Shown here: in pieces, positions 34,676-43,473 of the stretch
Numbering within the stretch: position 1 is the stretch's first letter
Layout of the letters: the number at the start of each line of letters is the position of its first letter
Assembly (NCBI RefSeq): GCF_003387615.1
Contig: NZ_QUNS01000004.1
Coordinates: forward strand, 62,001-126,000
Source: Tenacibaculum gallaicum
GTDB taxonomy: Bacteria; Bacteroidota; Bacteroidia; Flavobacteriales; Flavobacteriaceae
Direction: 5' to 3'
Length of the DNA stretch: 64,000 bases
Program-made: the position numbers and the translations under genes
The notes under the pieces: model-generated
What the model was told of the DNA's origin: nothing
The model's database searches: none
Seen by the model: only the letters and a program-made list of their open reading frames with translations

Positions 34676-35239
34676 TTGGAAATAAATCAAGAAAAAGTTC
34701 TTCATCACATTCAACAAGCAAAAAACGGGAATCAAATATCATTTAATTATTTGTTAGACACTTTTTGGGGAACTGTATACGCTTTTCAGCTGAAAAAAAC
34801 CAAAAATGATAACGATGCTGAAGATATTACCATTCAAACTTTTTCTAAAGCTTTTGATAGAATTGAGACTTTCGATGAGAGTTATCAATTTAAAACTTGG
34901 TTAATTACAATTTCTAAAAACGTATATATAGATTCTCTTCGAAAGAAAAAATCTACCATCTACACACAAACAACTGAAGAGCAAGAAAAAGAGGTATATG
35001 CTGTTGTTGATAATGCTCCTTCTCCAGAAGACAAAATTATTACTGAGCAAAATTTAGCAAAGCTTCTAAAGGACATAAAAAAATTAAAACCAAAATATCA
35101 AGAAGTCATCAATCTTCGTTACTTTCAAGAGTTAAGTTATAAAGAAATCTCTGAACAAATTGGAGAGCCCATGAATAATGTAAAGGTAAAATTACTTCGT
35201 GCCAAAAAATTATTAGCTGAAATAATAAAGAAATCATAA
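34676..35239 (+). CDS. ECF-type sigma factor
   Basis: 187 residues. Region 2 shows SFNYLLDTFWGTVYAFQLKK, then NDNDAEDITIQTFSKAFDRI and FKTWLITISKNVYIDSLRKK; region 4 shows KLKPKYQEVINLRYFQELSY and KEISEQIGEPMNNVKVKLLR. It starts with TTG at 34676. No anti-sigma gene follows; the neighbour is a metal-transporter-like gene 107 bp downstream. It is unlike the sigma factor at 23390, which has its partner adjacent. Confidence 0.9.
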   Translation: MEINQEKVLHHIQQAKNGNQISFNYLLDTFWGTVYAFQLKKTKNDNDAEDITIQTFSKAFDRIETFDESYQFKTWLITISKNVYIDSLRKKKSTIYTQTTEEQEKEVYAVVDNAPSPEDKIITEQNLAKLLKDIKKLKPKYQEVINLRYFQELSYKEISEQIGEPMNNVKVKLLRAKKLLAEIIKKS

Positions 35240-35346
35240 ATTGCAAAAACCTTTAAAATTCAGGTTTTTATGATTTTAAAATTATTTTCTAACAGCTTAA
35301 AAGAACCTAAACAGGTTTTATAGTAAACTAAAATCCTCTCCAATCA

Positions 35347-36567
35347 ATGAAAAAGTCTCTTTTAAACTTATTGGGTCCTGGAATTTTATTTGCTGGAGCT
35401 GCCATAGGTGTTTCTCATTTAGTACAATCAACCAGAGCTGGTGCCGATTTTGGATTTGGTTTGCTTTGGGCATTACTCTTAGTACATATTATTAAATACC
35501 CATTCTTTCAGTTTGGGCCTAGATATGCAGCTGCAACAGGTGAAACGTTGTTAGATGGATATAAAAAATTAGGAAAAGGAGTTTTAATAAGCTACTTTAT
35601 CTTAAATATCGCTACCATGTTTACCATTCAAGCAGCTGTTACCATTGTTACAGCTAGTTTGGCTTCAAACCTTTTTGGTATTTCTTTTGATTTAGTTACT
35701 TGGTCTGTACTAATTATGTTCGTTAGTATTGTACTCTTAGGCATAGGAAAATACAAGTTTTTAGACGACCTAATGAAGTACATTATTGCTATTTTAACCA
35801 TTAGTACTATAGTAGCAGTAAACATTGCTTTATTTAAAACCAATAAAGGTTTTAGTTTTCAACAAATAATACCTAGCGGAACTGCTCAAGTAACATTTTT
35901 AATTGCTTTTTTAGGATGGATGCCTGCACCGTTAGATATTTCTATTTGGCATTCTTTATGGTCGGTAGAAAAAGACAAAGTTACTTTTGAAAAAATAAAA
36001 CCTAAACAAGCTATTTTTGATTTTAACTTTGGCTATATAGGAGCTTTATTTTTAGGAGTATGCTTCGTTATGTTAGGAGCATTGGTTATGTATCAATCAG
36101 GAGAATCTTTCTCTAGTAAAGGAATCACTTTTGCCTCTCAACTCATCAACTTATATACTAAAAACTTAGGAGAATTTTCTTCTGTTTTTATTGGAGTAGC
36201 AGCTTTTGCAACTATGTTTAGTACTACTATTACAACTTTAGATGCTTCTCCAAGAGCCATGGAAAAATCTTCTTTTTTACTTTTCCCTAAAAAAATAAAA
36301 TTAGGTTATTGGTTTTGGTTAATACTGCTAACGCTTGGAACCTCAGTTATTTTGTACTATTTTTTAAGTGATATGATTTTTCTTGTACGAATAGCCACAG
36401 TATTATCTTTTCTAACAGCTCCTTTTTATGCAATCCTAAACTATATTTTAATCACTGGTAAGTATACACCCAAAAAACACAGACCAGGTATAGGTTTACG
36501 TATTTTAAGTCTTGTAGGTATTGTTTTTTTGTTTGGATTTAGTATTTGGTTTTTACTTAGTTTATAA
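35347..36567 (+). CDS. Nramp-superfamily transporter lacking canonical metal motifs
   Basis: 406 residues, about 11 membrane helices, with the Nramp-type start [20 protein letters not shown]. In classical Nramp proteins TM1 carries DPGN and TM6 carries MPHN, whose Asp, Asn and Met bind Mn2+ or Fe2+. Here TM1 reads GVSHLVQ and TM6 reads MPAPLDIS, so the key ligands are changed. Homologues with altered motifs include the Mg2+-type Nramp-related transporters and a large uncharacterised Bacteroidetes clade. Substrate is therefore open. It precedes lipA by 38 bp but lipA has its own promoter box. Confidence 0.82.
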   Translation: MKKSLLNLLGPGILFAGAAIGVSHLVQSTRAGADFGFGLLWALLLVHIIKYPFFQFGPRYAAATGETLLDGYKKLGKGVLISYFILNIATMFTIQAAVTIVTASLASNLFGISFDLVTWSVLIMFVSIVLLGIGKYKFLDDLMKYIIAILTISTIVAVNIALFKTNKGFSFQQIIPSGTAQVTFLIAFLGWMPAPLDISIWHSLWSVEKDKVTFEKIKPKQAIFDFNFGYIGALFLGVCFVMLGALVMYQSGESFSSKGITFASQLINLYTKNLGEFSSVFIGVAAFATMFSTTITTLDASPRAMEKSSFLLFPKKIKLGYWFWLILLTLGTSVILYYFLSDMIFLVRIATVLSFLTAPFYAILNYILITGKYTPKKHRPGIGLRILSLVGIVFLFGFSIWFLLSL

Positions 36568-36579
36568 ATCTTTTCTTTG

Positions 36580-36587
36580 TAAATTTG
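36580..36587 (+). promoter_or_regulatory. Candidate -7 box (TAAATTTG) for lipA
   Basis: Matches TAnnTTTG and lies 18 bp before the ATG at 36606, so transcription would start near 36594. This overlaps the in-frame TTG at 36585 and argues against that earlier start. Confidence 0.5.
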
Positions 36588-36605
36588 CAGTTCAATTTTT
36601 ATGGA

Positions 36606-37475
36606 ATGGCAAACGAAACTGTAGCAACACCAGAAAGAACGAAAAAACCAAAATGGTTGCGTGTAAAATTACCTGTAGGAAAGAAATACACAGAACTAAG
36701 AGGGCTTGTTGATAAATATAAACTAAACACCATTTGTACCAGTGGAAGTTGTCCTAACATGGGAGAGTGCTGGGGAGAGGGTACAGCTACCTTTATGATT
36801 TTAGGGAATACCTGTACACGTTCTTGTGGATTTTGTGGTGTTAAGACTGGACGTCCTGATACTGTAGAATGGGATGAACCTGAAAAAGTGGCTCGTTCAA
36901 TAAAAATAATGGATATTAAGCACGCGGTAATTACTTCGGTTGACCGTGATGATTTAAAAGATGGAGGTTCTATTATTTGGTCTGAAACGGTACAAGCTAT
37001 CCGTAGAGCTAATCCAAATACTACTTTAGAAACTTTAATTCCAGATTTTCAAGGAAACGAAAAGTTAATAGACCGTATTATTGAAGTAGCTCCTGAAGTA
37101 GTTTCTCACAATATGGAAACTGTGCGTCGTTTAACTCGTGAAGTTCGTATTCAAGCGAAATATGATCGTAGTTTAGGTGTTTTAAAATACCTAAAAGATA
37201 GCGGAATGCGTACCAAATCTGGAATTATGCTTGGTTTAGGTGAAACAGAAGACGAAGTAATACAAACCATGAAAGACTTACGCGGTGTTGGATTAGATGT
37301 TATAACCATTGGTCAATATTTACAGCCTAGTAAAAAACACTTACCTGTTAAGGAATTCATAACACCTGACCAGTTCAAGAAATACGAAACATTAGGGTTA
37401 GAAATGGGCTTTATGTACGTGGAAAGCGGTGCTTTAGTACGTTCATCATATAAAGCACATAAACACGCTAGCTAA
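36606..37475 (+). CDS. lipA: Lipoyl synthase
   Basis: 289 residues from the ATG at 36606. Radical-SAM enzyme that inserts two sulfurs into octanoyl groups on lipoyl domains of dehydrogenase complexes. The auxiliary cluster motif ([13 protein letters not shown]) and the radical-SAM CxxxCxxC (CTRSCGFC) are both present, then [37 protein letters not shown] and the terminal [10 protein letters not shown], where the last serine is a cluster ligand. An in-frame TTG at 36585 is rejected because it lies in the promoter box. Cytosolic. Confidence 0.96.
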   Translation: MANETVATPERTKKPKWLRVKLPVGKKYTELRGLVDKYKLNTICTSGSCPNMGECWGEGTATFMILGNTCTRSCGFCGVKTGRPDTVEWDEPEKVARSIKIMDIKHAVITSVDRDDLKDGGSIIWSETVQAIRRANPNTTLETLIPDFQGNEKLIDRIIEVAPEVVSHNMETVRRLTREVRIQAKYDRSLGVLKYLKDSGMRTKSGIMLGLGETEDEVIQTMKDLRGVGLDVITIGQYLQPSKKHLPVKEFITPDQFKKYETLGLEMGFMYVESGALVRSSYKAHKHAS

Positions 37476-37572
37476 CATTAAATTAAAGAATTATTAACTT
37501 TTTAACGCTTTAACGTTAAAAAAATGTCAAATAATTAAAAGTTAAATAAAGTACAGCTTTTTATTTATAATT

Positions 37573-37697
37573 TTGGCACAGATATTGGAAACAACAATAC
37601 CGTAAGCAAGTAACATTGTTTTCATTGTGTAAATTATTTGAATTAGTTGATTAACAAAGAAGCCCGCTCAATTGAGCGGGCTTCCTGTTTTTTTATT
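37573..37697 (+). ncRNA. Candidate sigma-54-driven small RNA in the lipA-downstream region
   Basis: TTGGCACAGATATTGGAA (37573-37590) resembles a sigma-54 -24/-12 promoter (consensus TGGCACG-N4-TTGCA; here the -12 GC is GG). A transcript from ~37599 would run about 100 bases with no ATG and end at a strong terminator, AAGCCCGCTC/GAGCGGGCTT (37660-37683) followed by a T-run. A promoter, a noncoding stretch and a terminator in one intergenic gap suggest a small RNA. The terminator also serves the convergent gene at 37712. Confidence 0.4.
37660..37695. terminator. GC-rich bidirectional terminator
   Basis: A perfect 10-bp stem AAGCCCGCTC/GAGCGGGCTT with loop AATT, followed on the plus strand by a T-run. 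It lies between lipA and the convergent PLP-enzyme gene. Confidence 0.85.
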
Positions 37698-37711
37698 TAT
37701 TATAGAACTAC

Positions 37712-39070
37712 TTAAATAGCTCTGATAATATCATACTTAGTAATTATATGGTGTTTTCCGTTTTCTAAATCAACTAACACAGCTTGATTTTCTTTGTTAA
37801 TTAACTTCGACACTTCGTCTATAGAAGCTGATTTTTTAACTATTGGGTATCCTTTACCCATTATATCTTTAATAGGCTTTTCTGCTATATTTTTATCTTC
37901 TAAGTAACTATGTAATAATGCTGATTCATCTACAGAACCTACAAAACCATTTACATCTCTTACCGGGATTTGTGATATTTTAAATGCACGCATTCTTTCA
38001 ATAGCATGCGACACTAATTCTTCTGTTTGAACAGTTACTAATGGTTTATCTATATGATCTTTAGTTAAATCTTCTGCAGTCGTAATTTTTTCATCTAAGA
38101 AACCTCTATCACGCATCCAATCATCGTTAAACATTTTTCCTACATAACGACTTCCATGATCATGGAATAATACTACCACTACATCATCTGGTTTAAACTC
38201 ATCTTTTAACTGTAACAATCCTTTAATGGCTGATCCTGCTGAGTTTCCAACAAAAATACCTTCTTCTTTCGCTATTTTACGTGTGTAAATAGCAGCATCT
38301 TTATCGGTTACTTTCGTAAATCCATCAATTAAAGAGAAATCAACATTCTTTGGTAAAATATCTTCTCCAATTCCTTCTGTAATATATGGGTAGATTTCAT
38401 TCTCATCAAAAACACCAGTTTCGTGATACTTTTTAAAAACCGAACCATACGTATCAACTCCCCAAATTTTAATATTTGGATTCTTTTCTTTTAAAAACTT
38501 CGCAGTCCCAGAAACTGTTCCACCGGTTCCTACTCCAACTACAAAGTGCGTGATTTTACCATCTGTTTGTTCCCAAATCTCTGGTCCTGTTTGCTCATAA
38601 TGCGCTTGTGCATTTGATGGATTGTCATATTGATTTACATACCAAGAGTTTGGTGTTTCTTCACCTAAACGCTTAGATACAGAATAATATGAACGAGGAT
38701 CGTCTGGCTCTACATTTGTAGGGCAAACAACTACCTCTGCTCCTACTGCGCGTAGAATATCCATTTTCTCTTTAGATTGTTTATCTGAAATTACAAAAAT
38801 ACACTTGTACCCTTTTACAATAGCCGCTAATGCTAATCCCATTCCTGTATTTCCTGAAGTACCTTCAATAATAGTACCGCCTGGTTTTAAACGACCATCT
38901 ACTTCGGCATCTTCAATCATTTTAAGTGCCATACGGTCTTTTACAGAGTTTCCTGGATTAAATGTTTCTACTTTAGCCAATACTAAAGCATCTACTTCTT
39001 TTGTTACTGAGTTTAATTGAACTAAAGGTGTGTTACCAATAGTTTCTAATATATTTTTTGCGTACTTCAT
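37712..39070 (-). CDS. Cystathionine beta-synthase-like PLP enzyme with CBS domains
   Basis: 452 residues. Fold-type II PLP domain (~1-320) with the lysine in GNSVKDRMALKMIEDA (~45), GTSGNTGMGLALAA and the phosphate-binding GVGTGGTVSGTAK, followed by two CBS repeats (~335-452; VTVQTEELVSHAIERMRAFK, PVRDVNGFVGSVDESALLHS). This is the architecture of cystathionine beta-synthase, which joins serine (or O-acetylserine) and homocysteine. The CBS module may sense an adenylate or S-adenosylmethionine. A shorter paralogue lacking the CBS repeats lies at 42364. Which reaction each performs cannot be read directly. Confidence 0.88.
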   Translation of the reverse strand: MKYAKNILETIGNTPLVQLNSVTKEVDALVLAKVETFNPGNSVKDRMALKMIEDAEVDGRLKPGGTIIEGTSGNTGMGLALAAIVKGYKCIFVISDKQSKEKMDILRAVGAEVVVCPTNVEPDDPRSYYSVSKRLGEETPNSWYVNQYDNPSNAQAHYEQTGPEIWEQTDGKITHFVVGVGTGGTVSGTAKFLKEKNPNIKIWGVDTYGSVFKKYHETGVFDENEIYPYITEGIGEDILPKNVDFSLIDGFTKVTDKDAAIYTRKIAKEEGIFVGNSAGSAIKGLLQLKDEFKPDDVVVVLFHDHGSRYVGKMFNDDWMRDRGFLDEKITTAEDLTKDHIDKPLVTVQTEELVSHAIERMRAFKISQIPVRDVNGFVGSVDESALLHSYLEDKNIAEKPIKDIMGKGYPIVKKSASIDEVSKLINKENQAVLVDLENGKHHIITKYDIIRAI

Positions 39071-39093
39071 ATCTTAAATAATGTTATGCAAAA

Positions 39094-40329
39094 CTAAGCA
39101 AATCGAATGGATTTTGAAGGTCGGATTTTTGTGATGATGTATGAAGGAACAATTAGCATTAAAAAACACAAGGCTAACGTACCTATATTCAACAATAGAA
39201 TTGCTAAGAAATTAATATCTACAGGCATTGTTGATACATAGTAAGTTTCAGGATCCAAACTTATTAACTTCGTATACTTCTGAATTAAAAGAATACTAAG
39301 CCCAATAAGGTTTCCCCAGAACAATCCTTTTAAAATTAAGTAAGAAGCATTGTATAAAAATATTTTTCGGATACTCCAATTTACACTTCCTAATGCTTTT
39401 AAAATACCAACCATTTGTACACGCTCTAAAATAAGTACTAACAAGGCTGTTACCATATTTATTCCTGCAACTAATACCATGATTCCGATAATAAACCACA
39501 CATTATTGTCTAGTAGTTTTAACCACTCAAAAATAGCTGGGTAATTACTTACAATTGTAATACTATTTAAGGTTGCGCCAATGCTTGTATACACTTCATC
39601 TCCTTTTTCTTTGAGTTTATTATAATCATCAATCAATACCTCAAAACCTCCTACCTCGTTGTCTTGCCAACGGTTAATTTTTTGTACTTCTCTTAAATCC
39701 CCTAACAGCATAATCTTATCAAACTGTTCAAAACCTGTGTTGTATATGCCTACAATAATTGGTTTTCTAGATTTGAACTTTAAACTACTATTTTCTGCTC
39801 CAAACCAAGTTTGAATTGTATCGTTGAGCTTAAAATGTAATCGGTTTGCTATAGATTCAGAAATTAGAATTTCTCGGTTTCTATCCTGAGTAAAATCTGG
39901 TATACGACCTTCAACTAAACACTCGTTAAAAAATGTAAAATCGTAATCACTCGAAACGCCTTTAAAAATAATTCCTTCAAAATCAGTTGGAGTTCTAATG
40001 ATTCCCCCCACATTGGCAAAAGGTTGCACTTTTTTTATGCCGTCAATATTTTTAAATTCTGGATAAAACTCTTGGTTAATATCAATCGGAACCGTAGAAA
40101 CATCCGAATTGTTATTATCATAATTTACAATCTGAATATGCCCTTTAAAGCCTGTCATTTTATCACGCACCTTATTCTGAAATCCTGAGGTAATTGACAC
40201 CGCAATTAACATAATAGCTACCCCCAAAGCAATAGCAATGGTAGCAATGGTAATAATAGGTGATGAAATACTGCTTTTATACTGTTTTCCAGCAATGATT
40301 CGTTTTGCTATGAATAGTTCGAAATTCAA
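39094..40329 (-). CDS. LolC/LolE-type ABC transporter permease
   Basis: 411 residues with the LolC/E layout: an N-terminal membrane helix (~25-47; ITIATIAIALGVAIMLIAVS), a large periplasmic domain (~50-265), then three helices (~270-295, ~318-345, ~370-400) forming the FtsX domain (MVLVAGINMVTALLVLILER). It likely acts in lipoprotein release from the inner membrane. The matching ATPase is not adjacent. It is 23 bp upstream of the cystathionine beta-synthase-like gene on the same strand, so cotranscription is possible. Confidence 0.87.
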   Translation of the reverse strand: MNFELFIAKRIIAGKQYKSSISSPIITIATIAIALGVAIMLIAVSITSGFQNKVRDKMTGFKGHIQIVNYDNNNSDVSTVPIDINQEFYPEFKNIDGIKKVQPFANVGGIIRTPTDFEGIIFKGVSSDYDFTFFNECLVEGRIPDFTQDRNREILISESIANRLHFKLNDTIQTWFGAENSSLKFKSRKPIIVGIYNTGFEQFDKIMLLGDLREVQKINRWQDNEVGGFEVLIDDYNKLKEKGDEVYTSIGATLNSITIVSNYPAIFEWLKLLDNNVWFIIGIMVLVAGINMVTALLVLILERVQMVGILKALGSVNWSIRKIFLYNASYLILKGLFWGNLIGLSILLIQKYTKLISLDPETYYVSTMPVDINFLAILLLNIGTLALCFLMLIVPSYIITKIRPSKSIRFA

Positions 40330-40466
40330 ATGGTTGTATTTTTTACAAAACCAAAAGTAACTAATTCTTGTGTAAAGAAAGAGAAGAATACCTAGGTTTT
40401 AATTCTTTAACTTTTTTTATTCTTAAAAAATAGAAATCTGTACCTTTATCTTTTAATTTTTTATAG

Positions 40467-41723
40467 ATGAAGCTTTCTTTTAATTCCATTTTTTTACTTT
40501 TTTTAGTATTCAGTTTTCAATTTTATTCTTGTGCACAACAACAAAAAAAATCTACCACTAAAGAAGCTATAAAACAAGAAGAATCAAAAACTATTAAAAC
40601 AGGTGCTGATAGAACCGACCAATACCTTTCACTGTTAAAAAATAAAAACATAGCCATTGTTGCTAATCAAACTTCAGCTTTACAAGTTTTACAAAGAGCG
40701 GAAGTTGCACCAAATGTAATGGAATCTAAGCAAATTACACATCATTTAGTGGATTACCTCCATAATTACGAAGGAATTAACGTACAAAAAGTTTTTGCTC
40801 CTGAGCATGGTTTTAGAGGAAAAGCGGATGCTGGTGAAGCCATAGCGGATGGAAAAGACGTAAAAACAGGGATTCCTATTATTTCTTTGTATGGAAAAAA
40901 CAAAAAACCTTCACCAGAACAATTGAATGGAATTGATGTTGTTGTTTTTGATATTCAAGATGTAGGAGCGCGTTTTTACACCTATATCTCTACCTTACAT
41001 TATGTAATGGAGGCCTGTGCAGAGGCAAATATTCCTGTGATTTTATTAGATAGACCCAATCCTAACGGACATTATATTGACGGACCTGTTTTAGAATTGG
41101 AACACAAAAGTTTTGTAGGAATGCACCCTGTACCTGTCGTATATGGAATGACCATTGGTGAATACGGACAAATGATAAATGGAGAAAAATGGTTAGCAAA
41201 TGGTGTTCAGTGTGACTTAACCGTAATTCCGTTAGAAAATTATACGCATCAATCAACCTATAGTTTACCAATAAAACCATCGCCTAATTTACCGAACGAT
41301 ATTTCGATTAACTTATACCCTAGTTTGTGCTTTTTTGAAGGAACAAACGTATCTGCTGGAAGAGGAACTAACAAACAATTTCAAGTGTATGGCTCACCTT
41401 TTTTAGAAAAAAGCAGTTTTAATTTTACTCCAAAATCCAATGAAGGTGCAAAACATCCAAAACATAAAGAAAAGATGTGCTTTGGAGAGGATTTAAGCGC
41501 TTCTGAAAGCTTGGTCAACCTGAACCTTAGTTGGTTGTTAAAAGCTTATCAACAATCTCCTAAAAAAGAATTTTTCAATTCCTTTTTCACCAAACTTGCA
41601 GGAACTAAAAAATTACAACAACAAATTGAACAGGGACTTTCGGAAGAGGAAATTAAAGAAAGTTGGCAACAAGGTTTAAACGACTTTAAAAAAGTGCGTG
41701 AACAGTATTTGTTGTATGAGTAA
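40467..41723 (+). CDS. DUF1343 (NamZ-type) exo-beta-N-acetylmuramidase, putative
   Basis: 418 residues with a signal peptide and a lipobox (FYSCAQQ). The DUF1343 fold is evident from NIAIVANQTSAL, KVFAPEHGFRGKADAGE, DVVVFDIQDVGARFYTYIST, ILLDRPNPNGHYIDGP and SICFFEGTNVSAGRGTNKQF (read here as LCFFEGTNVSAGRGT). In Bacillus subtilis a member (NamZ) removes N-acetylmuramic acid from the non-reducing end of peptidoglycan fragments. Here it may support cell-wall recycling in the periplasm. It stands near no other recycling genes. Confidence 0.85.
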   Translation: MKLSFNSIFLLFLVFSFQFYSCAQQQKKSTTKEAIKQEESKTIKTGADRTDQYLSLLKNKNIAIVANQTSALQVLQRAEVAPNVMESKQITHHLVDYLHNYEGINVQKVFAPEHGFRGKADAGEAIADGKDVKTGIPIISLYGKNKKPSPEQLNGIDVVVFDIQDVGARFYTYISTLHYVMEACAEANIPVILLDRPNPNGHYIDGPVLELEHKSFVGMHPVPVVYGMTIGEYGQMINGEKWLANGVQCDLTVIPLENYTHQSTYSLPIKPSPNLPNDISINLYPSLCFFEGTNVSAGRGTNKQFQVYGSPFLEKSSFNFTPKSNEGAKHPKHKEKMCFGEDLSASESLVNLNLSWLLKAYQQSPKKEFFNSFFTKLAGTKKLQQQIEQGLSEEEIKESWQQGLNDFKKVREQYLLYE

Positions 41724-41748
41724 TGAAACACTGTAATTTATTGTTTTT

Positions 41749-42054
41749 ATGAAAATAAAAAATATATACTTTTTACTTTTTATAGTAGGTGTGGTTGTTC
41801 CATACTATGAATTTATTAGTTTTATTTTTGAAAATGGATTTGATTTCAAGCTGCTTTTAGATCAATTGATTGCAACTCGAATAAGTAGGTTTTTTGCTTA
41901 CGATATAATAATTTCAGCTATCGTTTTATTAGTTTTTATTTTAAATGAAAAAACTGGTGTTAAAAACTACTGGATTCCAATTTTGGCTACTTTTACTATA
42001 GGTATTTCTGCTGGATTACCTTTATTTCTCTATCAACGTGAATTAAAAAAATAG
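41749..42054 (+). CDS. Small DUF2834-type membrane protein
   Basis: 101 residues with three membrane helices (~5-25, ~45-68, ~75-97). The first two follow the DUF2834 pattern: FLLFIVGVVVPYYEFISFIF and FFAYDIIISAIVLLVFILNE. Function unknown. It is 25 bp downstream of the DUF1343 gene and may share its transcript. Confidence 0.72.
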   Translation: MKIKNIYFLLFIVGVVVPYYEFISFIFENGFDFKLLLDQLIATRISRFFAYDIIISAIVLLVFILNEKTGVKNYWIPILATFTIGISAGLPLFLYQRELKK

Positions 42055-42175
42055 TTTCTTTAAATTTAAAGTATCTTTCTCCCTTCTTCTACAAAAGGCT
42101 ATGCATTTTTTTCATAACACTTAATCCCCCTATTCCATTGACAAATAAAAAAAATCAGCCTATTTATACCTCACT

Positions 42176-42218
42176 AATAAACCTTATTCACATAACAAGA
42201 ACCACAGCCTGATAAACG
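42176..42218 (-). pseudogene. Decayed duplicate of a cysteine synthase-family 3' end
   Basis: About 32 of 43 bases match 42399-42441 inside the intact gene. In the same frame it reads LSGCGSCYVNKVY against [13 protein letters not shown], then hits stop codons. No open frame leads into it, so it is a leftover of a third family member or of a tandem duplication. Confidence 0.6.
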
Positions 42219-42310
42219 TTATTCCATTTTTTTAATTTCCTCTTCCTTATACACCAATTGCCTGTATTCAATTCCCCAGTTTGCTAGATTGTCAATTAAA
42301 AGAGAGGAAA

Positions 42311-42358
42311 ATGAAACAATTCACTTTAAATATTCCTGAAGACAACGATAACAAATAA
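42311..42358 (+). pseudogene. 15-codon start of a possible antitoxin-like gene
   Basis: MKQFTLNIPEDNDNK followed by TAA, preceded by a purine-rich AGAGAGGAAA. The pattern M-K-x-x-T-L-x-I-P-E opens many small antitoxin-like proteins in Bacteroidetes. Here it is cut after 15 codons, so it is a truncated remnant at most. Confidence 0.3.
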
Positions 42359-42363
42359 GAGTT

Positions 42364-43359
42364 TTATAAAAAACCTTGTTCTTTCATCCAGTTATTCGAA
42401 TAAATTTTATTCATATAACGAGAACCATGATCTGGTAAAATTACCACCACCACACTATTATCATCAAAAAATCCGTTATCTGCATATTGTTGTGTAGCTT
42501 GTAGGGCTGCTCCTGATGTATATCCAGCGAAAATTCCTTCTGCTTTTACTAATTCTCTAGCTTTTAAAGCCGCCTCTTTATCTGATACTTTTTCGTACAC
42601 ATCTACTACATCAAAATCAGTAGAGGTTGGAATTAAGTTTTTACCTAAACCTTCTATTTTATAGGGGCTGATTTCATTTGAATCAAACTCACCTGTTTCA
42701 TGATACTTTTTAATCACTGAGCCCATCGCATCAACTCCTAAAATTTGAATATCAGGATTTTGTTCTTTTAAATAACGTGCTGTTCCAGAAATCGTTCCTC
42801 CTGTCCCGCTTGCTGCAACTACGTGGGTTACTTTTCCGTCGGTTTGTTTCCAAATTTCTGGTCCTGTACTCTTGTAATGTGCTTCAATATTTAATTCATT
42901 AAAATACTGATTGATATAAATAGATCCTGGATTTTCTCTGTGCAATCGTTTGGCTACTTCATAATACGAACGAGGGTCATCTGGTGTAACATTCGCAGGA
43001 CATACATGCACCTCTGCTCCCATCGATTTTAGCATGTCTATTTTATCTTGAGAAGACTTATCGCTTACTGCTAAAATACATTTGTATCCTTTTACAATAC
43101 TTATCATTGCTAATGAAAAACCTGTATTACCAGAAGTTGTTTCAACAATAATATCTCCTTCTTTTACTATTCCTTTTTGTTCTGCTGTCTCTATGATATG
43201 CAATGCAATTCTATCTTTAGCAGAGTGCCCTGGGTTAAATGCTTCAACTTTTGCATAGTATGTACCCGGTAAGTCTTGGGTAATTCGATGCAGTTGAATC
43301 ATGGGGGTTTGACCTACTAAATCTATTATTGAATTGGTTATACCTTGATGTCTCTCCAT
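42364..43359 (-). CDS. Cysteine synthase / cystathionine beta-synthase-family PLP enzyme, no CBS domains
   Basis: 331 residues from the ATG at 43359 ([20 protein letters not shown]); an in-frame start 32 codons earlier would run through a hairpin repeat and is rejected. Fold-type II PLP enzyme with the lysine in [44 protein letters not shown] and the C-terminal [20 protein letters not shown]. It resembles the enzyme at 37712 but ends where that one continues into CBS repeats. It probably makes cysteine or cystathionine from O-acetylserine/serine; specificity is undetermined. Confidence 0.88.
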   Translation of the reverse strand: MERHQGITNSIIDLVGQTPMIQLHRITQDLPGTYYAKVEAFNPGHSAKDRIALHIIETAEQKGIVKEGDIIVETTSGNTGFSLAMISIVKGYKCILAVSDKSSQDKIDMLKSMGAEVHVCPANVTPDDPRSYYEVAKRLHRENPGSIYINQYFNELNIEAHYKSTGPEIWKQTDGKVTHVVAASGTGGTISGTARYLKEQNPDIQILGVDAMGSVIKKYHETGEFDSNEISPYKIEGLGKNLIPTSTDFDVVDVYEKVSDKEAALKARELVKAEGIFAGYTSGAALQATQQYADNGFFDDNSVVVVILPDHGSRYMNKIYSNNWMKEQGFL

Positions 43360-43379
43360 TATAGTTTTTAAATAAGAAA

Positions 43380-43446
43380 AAGTGTCATTACGAAAAACAG
43401 ACACGAAAAATCTGTTGAGATTGTTCGTTGCTTTCACAATGACACT
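43380..43446. repeat. Hairpin-forming intergenic repeat
   Basis: AGTGTCATT (43380-43388) pairs with AATGACACT (43438-43446); the inside holds CAGA/TCTG. The GTCATTACGA...CGAAAAATCT pattern matches the repeat family in 2911-2936. It sits in the gap between the PLP enzyme and the peptidase gene. Confidence 0.55.
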
Positions 43447-43473
43447 TACACTCAATCGAGCGCAAAAATATAA

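Larger units (their letters stand above)
42055..42363. other. Gene graveyard upstream of the cysteine synthase-like stop
   Basis: 309 bp without an intact gene. Bases 42176-42218 are a decayed copy of the 3' end of the neighbouring PLP gene. A minus-strand frame ending at 42219 stays open for ~30 codons (YRQLVYKEEEIKKME near the end) without a start. A 15-codon plus-strand frame at 42311 looks like the front of an antitoxin. Together these suggest repeated insertion and decay. Confidence 0.5.

Noticed and set aside
36585..36605. TTG start seven codons before lipA
   Set aside because: It overlaps the likely -7 promoter box and would lie upstream of the transcription start.
43360..43455. A 32-codon extension of the cysteine synthase-like gene
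   Set aside because: It reads through a hairpin repeat and gives sequence unlike the family; the ATG at 43359 gives the expected start.
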